Positions 38,901-50,900 of a DNA stretch of 64,000 nucleotides are shown here, piece after piece (the stretch's first letter is position 1; each line of letters opens with the position of its first letter). This DNA comes from Sternotherus odoratus. Taxonomy: Eukaryota; Chordata; Testudines; Kinosternidae. Under the pieces are notes generated by a model. The model was not told where the DNA came from. It was given only the letters and a program-made list of their open reading frames with translations, and ran no database searches. A program made the translations under genes and the position numbers. The stretch lies in assembly GCA_032164245.1 (NCBI GenBank), contig JAVMKO010000010.1, positions 779,494-843,493 on the forward strand, in the 5' to 3' direction.

Positions 38901-41900
38901 CCTTAGACCCCTTTACACGAGATTTGCTGCACCTACAGGACCTTGCTTGCACCAATGATCTGATTCTATATGATCCCAGATTCTTTCAGTAACATGACAG
39001 GGCACAAGGGGATTCAGGGTGCCAGGATTCAGGGGTAGGGTGAGAGGGGTTCAGGCGCACAGTGAGGGGGTTCAGGTGCATGGTGAGGAGGATTTGGGCG
39101 AGGGGTTCGGGTGCAGGGCGAGGGGGGCTTGGGTGCAGGGCGACGGGGTTTGGGCACATGGCGAGGGGGTTCGGGTGCACGGTGAGGGGTCTGCGTGGGG
39201 GAGAGCTGTGGCTGATGAGTCTGTGTCCGGCCCAGAGGCGCTGAGATCCTGTACAGCCTGGCGCTGAGTCACGCCCGGCACGCTGGCATGGACAGCAGAT
39301 ACCCGCTCTCGGATTACGCCTGCCTGACCGAGGCCCGGCGTGCCCTGGGGCTCTTCCAGCACCACGACGCCATCACGGGCACCGCCAAAGAGGCCGTGGT
39401 GGTGGATTACGGTGTCAGGTAGGGCCCTGGGCCGCGGGAAAGACCCTGCCTGGGCGGGGGTCCGTGTGGGGTAGGGGCTGGCGGGGGAGCGGTGACGCTG
39501 ATTCTCTCTCTGCCTTTCCCTCGCGGCTACGGCCCGGCTGCCCAGGCTGCTCCACTCCCTGGTGAACCTGAAACGTGTCATCAGCAACGCCGCGCACTAC
39601 CTGGTGCTGGCCGACAAGGAGACCTACCACTACGACCCCGCGGGGCCCTTCCTTGGCACGGTGAGCCCGGCCCCGCGCCCTAACCCCTGCCCCGACCCCG
39701 CTGCCCTGACCCTTATCCTGACCCCGGACATACGTAAACCTACCACTACGACCCCGCGGGGCCCTTCCTTGGCACGGTGAGCCGGGCCCTGCGCCCTGAC
39801 CCTTACCCTGATCCCACTGCCCTGACCCTTATCCTGACCCCGGTACATACGTAGACCTACCACTACGACCCCGCGGGGCCCTTCCTGGGCACGGTGAGCC
39901 CGGCCCCGCTGCCCTGACCCCTACCCTGACCCTTATCCTGACCCCGGACATACGTAAACCTACCACTACGACCCCGCGGGGCCCTTCCTTGGCACGGTGA
40001 GCCGGGCCCTGCGCCCTGACCCCTGCCCCGACCCCTACCCTGACCCTTATCCTGACCCCGGACGTACGTAAACCTACCACTACGACCTCGCGGGGCCCTT
40101 CCTTGGCACGGTGAGCCCGGCCCCGCGCCCTGACCCCTGCCTCGACCCCGCTGCCCTGACCCTTATCCTGACCCCGGACATACGTAAACCTACCACTACG
40201 ACCCCGCGGGGCCCTTCCTTGGCACGGTGAGCCCGGCCCCGCGCCCTGACCACTGCCTCGACCCCGCTGCCCTGACCCTTATCCTGACCCCAGTACGTAC
40301 ATAGACCTACCACTACGACCCCGCGGGGCCCTTCCTGGGCACGGTGAGCCCGGCCCCGCTGCCCTGACCCCTACCCTGACCCTTATCCTGACCCCGGACA
40401 TACGTAAACCTACCACTACGACCCCGCGGGGCCCTTCCTTGGCACGGTGAGCCGGGCCCTGCGCCCTGACCCCTGCCCCGACCCCTACCCTGACCCTTAT
40501 CCTGACCCCGGACGTACGTAAACCTACCACTACGACCTCGCGGGGCCCTTCCTTGGCACGGTGAGCCCGGCCCCGCGCCCTGACCCCTGCCTCGACCCCG
40601 CTGCCCTGACCCTTATCCTGACCCCGGACATACGTAAACCTACCACTACGACCCCGCGGGGCCCTTCCTTGGCACGGTGAGCCCGGCCCCGCGCCCTGAC
40701 CCCTGCCTCGACCCCGCTGCCCTGACCCTTATCCTGACCCCGGACATACGTAAACCTACCACTACGACCCCGCGGGGCCCTTCCTTGGCACGGTGAGCCC
40801 GGCCCCGCGCCCTGACCCCTGCCTCGACCCCGCTGCCCTGACCCTTATCCTGACCCCAGTACGTACATAGACCTACCACTACGACCCCGCGGGGCCCTTC
40901 CTTGGCACGGTGAGCCCGGCTCCGCGCCCTGACCCCTACCCTGACCCCTACCCTGACCCTTATCCTGACCCCGGACATACGTAAACCTACCACTACGACC
41001 CCGCGGGGCCCTTCCTTGGCACGGTGAGCCCGGCCCCGCGCCCTGACCCCTACCCTGACCCTTATCCTGACCCCGGACATACGTAAACCTACCACTACGA
41101 CCCCGCGGGGCCCTTCCTTGGCACGGTGAGCCGGGCTCTGCGCCCTGACTCCGCTGCCCTGACCCTGCGTCCTGAGCCCGGCCCTGACCTTGGCCCCGCT
41201 GCCCTGACCTTGGCCCAGCTCTGCTGCCCTCACCCTGGCCTGGCTTCGGCCTTAACCCTGGCCTGGCCTCCCTGCCCGGCCCTGCTGCCCTGACTTCAGC
41301 CCCAGTCATATCCCTGACCCCAGCCTCCCTGACCCCAGCCTCCCTGCCTTGAGCCAGGCTCCAACCACCTTTAGCCTCCCCCCCCCCAATAGCCCAGCCC
41401 TCGGCCTGCAGTCAGGGGGGGACCCCCCCATCAGGAGTGGCTCTCTGCTGCCCCTTGGCACAGCGGGGTCCTGCCCCACTCCCTGTCTCTTGTGCTGGGC
41501 CCCCTGACTCAGCTCCTCTCTGCCAGGACGACATGCGCCTCAACCAGGACTCGCTGCCTGAGAAAACCGTCCTCAAGCTGGACACGGCGCCCAGGTAGGA
41601 GCCGCCTGGCCCCTGCCCAGGCTGGAGGGGGGCCCTGCCGGTGTTCGCTCCAGCCTGGGGAGCCTGGGGGCTGCCAGGGGCCAGGCCTGCCCCTGGGGCT
41701 GGGCGCTCTACTCACTCTGGCCTGCCATTGTTGGGGTGCTTCGGGGCTGGAGGCTGCCAGGGAGCTGTCGAGTGCTAGGGACTCGAGGGGCCATTGGGGC
41801 CTGGGGACCATCAGGGGCTGGGGGTCGTTGGGGGCTGGGGGCCACCAGACATAGGGGGCTTAGGGCAGTTGGGGGTCGTCGGAGATCGGGGGCTGGGCCC

Positions 41901-44900
41901 GTTGGGGGATCTCGAGGTTCAGGGCTGGGGTCTGTTGGGGAATGGGGGCCATTGAGGATCAGGGCCGGGGGCTGTTGGGGGCTATTAGGGGCTGAGGTCT
42001 GTTGGGGGATGGGGGCTGTTAGGGGCTGGGGGGGATCAGGGCTCGGGGCGGCTGGGGGCTATTAGGGGCTGAGGTCTGTTGGGGGATGGGGGCTGTTAGG
42101 GGCTGGGGGGGATCAGGGCTCGGGGCGGCTGGGGGCTATTAGGGGCTGAGGTCTGTTGGGGGATGGGGTCTGCTGGGGGCTGGGCCAGGCCCCCCATGGC
42201 TGAGCGCTGTCCCTGGCTAGGTTCGTGGTGCTGTTTAACCCACTGGAGCAGGAGCGGCTCAGCGTGGTCTCCCTGCTGGTGAGCTCCCCGCGGGTCCGCG
42301 TGCTCTCCGAGGAGGGGCAGCCCCTGCCCGTCCAGCTCAGTGCCCAGTGGAGCTCAGCCACCGAGATGGTGCCCGATGTCTACCAGGTACGGGAGGGGAC
42401 TTCGGCCTCACCCCACCCCACCGGGGACACCCTGAGCCGGGGACACCCATGGGACATACAGCGCCACCCCCCAATGCCTTGGCCTGGGGTCCCTCCACGC
42501 CCGGAGGGGTGCCGGTGCCGCTGTCCCTCGCGGGTCCCGTGCTCCAGAGGAGATGAGAGCTGTGTCCCGGCACTAGGACAAACCTCCCCGTGGCTTCAGC
42601 GCCTCCGGGGTCTGAGCTGGGAGCAGTCGGCCCCTCTTCACGCCTCCCCCCAGGGAGGCCACCTGAATGGGGCCCTGGGGAGCCCTGCCATGGCCCTGCA
42701 GGCCCTGCCCCCGACTCTGCGCTCCGCCAGCACAGGACAGAGACGTCGGGATCAGATCCTCTTAGCACAGAAATTCGGAACATTCGGAAAAGTGGAGTCG
42801 GGGGGACGCTGGGCTCGTCCCTCTTCGGTCTCCCAGCCGCAGACTGACGGCTTCCCGCAGCCCGGCCTCGCGTGCCCCTCCTCCGCCTGGTCTCCCCTCG
42901 CTTTCCTCTCCAGCGCCTCTGGCCGATTCTTCCAGAGGAGGGGCCCAGGGCTGAGCCCTGCCAGGCCCCCGGGGCGCTGGCTCTGGGGGCAGGGGTCCCA
43001 CTCACGGCTCCCCTCTGATTGGCAGGTGTCCATCATGACCCGGCTGCCAGCCCTGGGCCTGAGCGTCCTGCAGTTGTACAAGTCGTTCGACAGCCACACC
43101 ACGCTGCCCTCCTCTGTGCGCCTCCACCTGCCCGGGCGTGAGGTGCCGGTGCGCCCGCGGGAGGCCTTCCCCGTGCGCGTCCTCCCCGCCGCCCCCGACG
43201 ACTTCTGCCTGGACAACCAGCACATGCAGGCCTGCTTCTCGGGCCCCACGGGCCTGCTGCAGGTGAGCGGGGAGCGGGCAGGCGGGGGCAGCGGGCGTGG
43301 CACCCACATGCTCACTGCCTGGCCCCCGCTTCCTTGCAGAGCGTCCGGCGGGCCGGGGAAGAGCACCAGCTGAGCAGCGAGTTCCTCATCTATGGCACCC
43401 GGAGCGCCAAGGACAAGAGCGGGGCCTACCTCTTCCTGCCGGACGGCGACGCCAAGGTACGGGCAGAGCGAGGGGCCCGGGCCTGGGAGCAGCTGGGCGC
43501 TGAGGCCTGTGGAAGGGGGGCTGGGGAGGGCTGGTGGGACCGAGGGGATGGGGCAGAGAGTTCCAGGCTGTTACACCTGTTCCCTTCCCAGCCCTATGCC
43601 CCCAAGGAGCCGCCCGTGGTGCGGGTGACCGAGGGACCCTTCTTCTCGGAGGTGGCCAGCTACTACCAGCACGTTCAGCAGGTGGTGCGGCTCTACAACG
43701 TGCCAGGTGAGGGCAGCGCAGGACGGGGGCGGGGCGGGGGGTGGGCAGGGTCTCTGGCGCTCAGCGGGGTCCGCGGGGCGGGGGAGGTGATCTCGGTCGT
43801 CTGCTTTGCAGGGGTGGAGGGTCTGTGGTCTCTGGCGCTCAGCGGGGTCCGCGGGGCGGGGGAGGTGATCTCGGTCGTCTGCTTTGCAGGGGTGGAGGGT
43901 CTGTGGTCTCTGGCGCTCAGCGGGGTCCGCGGGGCTCGGTCGTCTGCTTTGCAGGGGTGGAGGGTCTGTGGTCTCTGGCGCTCAGCGGGGTCCGCGGGGC
44001 TCGGTCGTCTGCTTTGCAGGGGTGGAGGGTCTGTGGTCTCTGGTGCTCAGCGGGGTCCGCGGGGCTCGGTCGTCTGCTTTGCAGGGGTGGAGGGTCTGTG
44101 GTCTCTGGCGCTCAGCGGGGTCCGCGGGGCGGGGGAGGTGATCTCGGTCGTCTGCTTTGCAGGGGTGGAGGGTCTGTCCCTGGACGTGTCCTGCCTGGTG
44201 GACATCCGCGACCACGTCAACAAGGAGATGGCCCTGCGCCTCAGCACCAGCATCGCCAGCGAGGACACCTTCTTCACCGACCTCAACGGCTTCCAGGTGC
44301 CCCCCGGCATCTCCCAGCCTTGGCCCCTGGAGCAGCGCCCTTCCCTGCCCCAGCCCTGCCCCCAGGGCAGCGCCCTCACCTGCCTGCTGGCCTAGGTGCC
44401 GACTCTGTGGGTGCTCTGGGGCTGCAGCACCCACGGGCAAAACTTGATGGGTGCAGAGCACCCACCGGCAGCTCCCCGCCCCAGCTCACCTCCCCTGAAC
44501 ACGCCCCCGGTCCTACTTCTCCCCGTCCCTCCCAGCGCCTGTTGCATGGTAAGCCTGGGAGGAGGGGGAACAGGGGTGCTGGGGGAGGAGGCGGGGCCGG
44601 GGTGGGGGTTTGGGGAGGGATCCAATAGGGGCAGGGAGGGACAGAGTTTGGTCGGGGACATTGGGGACGGGGGTGGGGTCGGGGGGGTGCGCCCAGGGGC
44701 CAGTCTTGCCGGGACACGCAGGTCTTGGGTGGAGTCGGAGCGGTGCTGGGCAGGGCCGTGCCCCTGATCTCGCCTTTCCTCCAGATCCAGCCGCGCAGGT
44801 TCCTGAAGAAGCTCCCTCTCCAGGCCAACTTCTACCCCATGCCAGCCATGGCCTACATCCAGGACCAGCAGAGCCGCCTCACCCTGCACACCGCCCAGGC

Positions 44901-47900
44901 CCTGGGCGTGTCCAGCCTGCGCAGTGGTGAGTGGGGCTGCCGGGCCCCCTGCGGGACCCTCTGCGCCTGGCTGCAGCGTCTCCCTGAGCCCCGCGCGCCC
45001 CCCCGCTCCCCGGCTAAGACAGCCAGGCTGGTCGCAACGGGGCAGGGAAAGCCAGCTGCTGAGGGAGTGGGGCAGGGCGCTCTCCCCCGCGGGCAGGGCG
45101 GGTCCCAGGGCGGCGCTAGGGGGCGCTGTGTTGTATGGAGTAGGGGGGGGGCGCTGTGCTGTATGGAGCGGGGGGGGGGGGGGAGGCGCTGTGCTGCCGG
45201 GCTCTGCCTTTCCGGTACCTCGAGGCCCAAGTCTCCCGGCGAGGAAGGCCCTGCGCCGTGCAGTGCCCCAGCGCGCCGGGAGAGGGACGTCCCCTGCTCC
45301 GTGGGCTGTGTCCGGGGTCTCTCCCTGCCCGGGCCCTGCCGTCGGGGCCCCTCTCCGTGGGAGGAGGGTGAGGGGCCCGGGTGTGTTCAGGTCTGCGCCC
45401 CACAGGCCAGCTGGAGGTGATCCTGGACCGGCGCCTCATGCAGGATGACAACCGCGGACTGGGCCAGGGGCTGAAGGACAACAAGCGAACCTGCAACCGC
45501 TTCCGCCTGCTGCTGGAGCACCGCACCACGGCCAACAAGGTGAGGGGAGCCCTGCCGGGGGCGGGGGACACGGAGTGGTGAGCTGCAGCGTGGGGGGTGT
45601 TGGCTGGACACTGGGTTTCCCTTCCTTCCCTGTCCCGGGCTGTAGCACAGCGGTGCCGTGCAGCTGTGAACCAGTTGTGCCGTTCCACCCCAGCGGTGGT
45701 CGCACCGCAGCGGAGGCGGCAGGTGTTGTGCTGCTCGGGAGCGGGCGCTGAGTCTCAGCCAGGCACCGAGTTTCCCCCAATGCTGCCGGGGGCTGGCTCA
45801 GCGCCGGCACTTTGCCAAACAGTTCTGACACCCGCCTGTTCTCGTCCCGTCTCCCCTGCTCCCACCCATGTCACCCCAGAGCTCCGGCTTCTTTTCCAAA
45901 CTGGCTTCCGTGTTCCGAGCCTTTTCCGGCCCCTGGACGGGCAGCGGAGAGGTACCGCCGGCTGCCGCGCTGTCTGGTGACTGTAGCTGGGGCCGCGGTC
46001 AGGGTGTAGCCCGGCTGGTAGCCTGAGCCGTAGACAGTAGATTAGGCCTATGTGCTGCGCTTGGGGTGGAGCACTGGCCCGAGGGGCGGGCTGGCTGCGG
46101 TGGAGTGGGGGCCCCGAACGGCTCAGTCCTGGCCTCCTCCCAAAGCAGGCCGGGGGGAAGGGGGGGGTCCTCATCAGATCAGATGGGACCGCCACAGCCC
46201 CTGCTGCCTGGGTCTCTTGCCACCCCACTGCCTGCGTCGGAGTGTGGAGGGGGCCCATGCTGGTCCCTGCTGGGCAATTCCCTGGCTCTCTGGGTGGGTC
46301 TGACCAGCCCGGCAGGCGGGAGCTCCTGCCAGCGGCAGGGCGGGGCTGTCCCAGGCCCCTCAACTCGGTTGGTTCTCTTGTTTCAGGTGCAGGACAGTCG
46401 TCCAATCAGCTTCCCCTCTCTGCTGAGTCACATGACCTCCATGCACCTGAACGCGGAGGTGCTGGCGATGCCCGTTGCTCCGGAGAAGCCCCCGGCCCTG
46501 AGGTCCTTCCGGCCCTTCTCCGCTACCGTCCCCTGTGACTTCCACATCCTCAACCTGCGGATGCTGCAGGCAGAGGTAAGAGCCCCGGCCCCATGGGGGG
46601 CGAGCCCATAGCCTGCCAGCTGGTGCCGGGATCGGGCCCTCTGCCCAGCTGTGCCCATCCCTCGGGCTGGCAAGGAATTAGCACCTCCTTTCACGGAGGG
46701 TGGGGTTAGGGAGGTAAATGAACACTGGACGTTTGTACCATGTCCCTAGGTCAGTAGGCTAAGAGGCCAGAATGTCTGAGCCAGCTGAGATAGGAGGGAG
46801 AACACCCAGGCGATCCATTACCCCAGGGTTTCTCAAGCTGGGGGTCGCGAGATCCTGCTGCCGCCGAAAAGCCGCCAAACGTATTACAGGCCAGTCGCAT
46901 TTTATGCGAATTTAACTTTATGCGGCTGGCCACACCAAAAAAAACCAACAACCCACGAGCTGTGGGAGCAGCAGCCCGCCGGCCGCAGGGGTTGGGGCTG
47001 GCAACTCCGCAACCCGCCCGCTGGGGCTGGAGCCGGCAACCCGGCAGTCCTGCAGGCCGCCCGCCGGAGCGGGGGATGGGGCCGGCACCCCGCCGCCGCC
47101 GCTGGGGCCACAGCCGGGAGCCAGCCCGCGGCACGGACTGGGGCTGCAGCCGGCAGCCCACCCGCCACTGGGGCCGGGGCGCAGCCGGGAGCCAGCCCGC
47201 GGCACGGACTGGGGCTGCAGCCAGCACCCCGCTCGCCACTGGGGCCGGGGTGCAGTGGGGTCCGCGCCTGTATTTTCACATTTGGCGGCTTTTGGCCGCC
47301 GAATGCGGAAGTATTGAATTCGGCGGCTTTTTGGCGGACATGGAGGGGTCGCGCCGCGCCGCCGGAGCAGAAAAAGGGGTCGCAGTCTCAACAAGTTTGA
47401 GAACCGCTGCGTTACACACACAGCAATGGCCATGCCAAGCTAGGGAAGCAGAGACGAGTGCGTGGCGAGCCGGTGTGCCGGGCTCGGTGCCTGGGGCGTG
47501 CTCAGCTCAAGGCACCGCAGTGAGATGGGTGGGACACAAAGGGACCGGTGCTGGCACTTGGAGCTCTTGTGCCCGGAGTCTCTCCCCACATGTCTGAGTC
47601 TCACTCCGCCCAGCGCTGCCCGAGAGGCGGGGGGCCGAGTGGAGAGTCTCGGGGGGATGCCTGTGTCGGCGGTGCTGTGACTGGACCTGACTCCGGGTGT
47701 GTAGCTGGTCCGAGTGGAGAGTCTCGGGGGGGTGCCTGTGTTAGCGGTGCTGTGATTGGACCTGACTCCGGGTGTGTAGCTGGGCCGAGTGGAGAGTCTC
47801 GGGGGGGTGCCTGTGTTGGCGGTGCTGTGACTGGACCTGACTCCGGGTGTGTAGCTGGGCCGAGTGGAGAGTCTCGGGGGGGGATGCCTGTGTCGGCGGT

Positions 47901-50900
47901 GCTGTGACTGGACCTGACTCCGGGTGTGTAGTTGGGCCGAGTGGAGAGTCTCGGGGGGGATGCCTGTGTTGGCGGTGCTGTGACTGGACCTGACTCCGGG
48001 TGTGTAGCTGGGCCGAGTGGAGAGTCTCGGGGGGGGATGCCTGTGTTGGCGGTGCTGTGACTGGACCTGACTCCGGGTGTGTAGTTGGGCCGAGTGGAGA
48101 GTCTCGGGGGGATGCCTGTGTTGGCGGTGCTGTGACTGGACCTGACTCCGGGTGTGTAGCTGGGTCGAGTGGAGAGTCTCGGGGGGATGCCTGTGTCGGC
48201 GGTGCTGTGACTGGACCTGACTCCGGGTGTGTAGCTGTGCCGAGTGGAGAGTCTCGGGGGGATGCCTGTGTTGGCGGTGCTGTGACTGGACCTGACTCCG
48301 GGTGTGTAGCTGGGCCGAGTGGAGAGTCTCGGGGGGGGGGGAGGGGGTGCCTGTGTCGGCGGTGCTGTGACTGGACCTGACTCCGGGTGTGTAGCCGGGC
48401 CGAGTGGAGAGTCTCGGGGGGGTGCCTGTGTTGGCGGTGCTGTGACTGGACCTGACTCCGGGTGTGTAGCTGGGCCGAGTGGAGAGTCTCGGGGGGGATG
48501 CCTGTGTCGGCGGTGCTGTGACTGGACCTGACTCCGGGTGTGTAGTTGGGCCGAGTGGAGAGTCTCGGGGGGATGCCTGTGTCGGCGGTGCTGTGACTGG
48601 ACCTGACTCCGGGTGTGTAGCTGGGTCGAGTGGAGAGTCTCGGGGGGATGCCTGTGTCGGCGGTGCTGTGACTGGACCTGACTCCGGGTGTGTAGCTGTG
48701 CCGAGTGGAGAGTCTCGGGGGGATGCCTGTGTTGGCGGTGCTGTGACTGGACCTGACTCCGGGTGTGTAGCTGGGTCGAGTGGAGAGTCTCGGGGGGATG
48801 CCTGTGTTGGCGGCGCTGTGACTGGACCTGACTCCGGGTGTGTAGCTGTGCCGAGTGGAGAGTCTCGGGGGGGTGCCTGTGTTGGCGGTGCTGTGACTGG
48901 ACCTGACTCCGGGTGTGTAGCTGGGTCGAGTGGAGAGTCTCGGGGGGGGGATGCCTGTGTTGGCGGTGCTGTGACTGGACCTGACTCCGGGTGTGTAGTT
49001 GGGCCGAGTGGAGAGTCTCGGGGGGATGCCTGTGTTGGCGGTGCTGTGACTGGACCTGACTCCGGGTGTGTAGCCGGGCCGAGTGGAGAGTCTCGGGGGG
49101 ATGCCTGTGTTGGCGGTGCTGTGACTGGACCTGACTCCGGGTGTGTAGCCGGGCCGAGTGGAGAGTCTCGGGGGGGGGATGCCTGTGTTGGCGGTGCTGT
49201 GACTGGACCTGACTCCGGGTGTGTAGCTGGGTCGAGTGGAGAGTCTCGGGGGGATGCCTGTGTTGGCGGTGCTGTGACTGGACCTGACTCCGGGTGTGTA
49301 GCTGGGTCGAGTGGAGAGTCTCGGGGGGATGCCTGTGTTAGCGGTGCTGTGACTGGACCTGACTCCGGGTGTGTAGCCGGGCCGAGTGGAGAGTCTCGGG
49401 GGTGGTGCCTGTGTTGGCGGTGCTGTGACTGGAGCTGACTCCGGGTGTGTAGCTGGGTCGAGTGGAGAGTCTCGGGGGGGTGCCTGTGTTGGCGGTGCTG
49501 TGACTGGACCTGACTCCGGGTGTGTAGCTGGGCCGAGTGGAGAGTCTCGAGGGGGGGATGCCTGTGTTGGCGGTGCTGTGACTGGACCTGACTCCGGGTG
49601 TGTAGCCGGGCCGAGTGGAGAGTCTCGGGGGGGGGGGAGGGGGTGCCTGTGTTGGCGGTGCTGTGACTGGACCTGACACCGGGTGTGTAGCTGGGCCGAG
49701 TGGAGAGTCTCGAGGGGGGGATGCCTGTGTTGGCGATGCTGTGACTGGACCTGACTCCGGGTGTGTAGCTGGGCCGAGTGGAGAGTCTCGGGGGGGGGGG
49801 GGTGCCTGTGTTGGCGGTGATGTGACTGGACCTGACTCCGGGTGTGTAGCTGGGCCGAGTGGAGAGTCTCGGGGGGGGGGGGGGGGGATGCCTGTGTTGG
49901 CGGTGCTGTGACTGGACCTGACTCCGGGTGTGTAGCCGGGCCGAGTGGAGAGTCTCGGGGGTGGTGCCTGTGTTGGCGGTGCTGTGACTGGACCTGACTC
50001 CGTGTGTGTAGCTGGGCCGAGTGGAGAGTCTCGGGGGGGGGGATGCCTGTGTCGGCGGTGCTGTGACTGGACCTGACTCCGGGTGTGTAGCCGGGCCGAG
50101 TGGAGAGTCTCGGGGGGGTGCCTGTGTCGGCGGTGCTGTGACTGGACCTGACTCCGGGTGTGTAGCTGGGTCGAGTGGAGAGTCTCGGGGGGGGGGGGGT
50201 CCTGTGTTGGCGGTGCTGTGACTGGACCTGACTCCGTGTGTGTAGCTGGGCCGAGTGGAGAGTCTCGGGGGGGGGGATGCCTGTGTCGGCGGTGCTGTGA
50301 CTGGACCTGACTCCGGGTGTGTAGCTGGGTCGAGTGGAGAGTCTCGGGGGTGGTGCCTGTGTTGGCGGTGCTGTGACTGGACCTGACTCCGGGTGTGTAT
50401 CTGGGCCGAGTGGAGAGTCTCGGGGGGATGCCTGTGTCGGCGGTGCTGTGACTGGACCTGACTCCGGGTGTGTAGCCGGGCCGAGTGGAGAGTCTCGGGG
50501 GGATGCCTGTGTCGGCGGTGCTGTGACTGGACCTGACTCCGGGTGTGTAGTTGGGTCGAGTGGAGAGTCTCGGGGGGTGCCTGTGTTAGCGGTGCTGTGA
50601 CTGGACCTGACTCCGGGTGTGTAGCTGGGCCGAGTGGAGAGTCTCGGGGGGATGCCTGTGTTGGCGGTGCTGTGACTGGACCTGACTCCGGGTGTGTAGC
50701 CGGGCCGAGTGGAGAGTCTCGGGGGGGGGATGCCTGTGTTGGCGGTGCTGTGACTGGACCTGACTCCGGGTGTGTAGTTGGGCCGAGTGGAGAGTCTCGG
50801 GGGATGCCTGTGTTGGCGGTGCTGTGACTGGACCTGACTCCGGGTGTGTAGCTGGGTCGAGTGGAGAGTCTCGGGGGGATGCCTGTGTTAGCGGTGCTGT

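Noticed and set aside
39661..41130. CCCTGACCCTTATCCTGACC resembling telomere repeats
   Set aside because: The motif is not CCCTAA and is a minor part of a ~100-base unit derived from an exon end.
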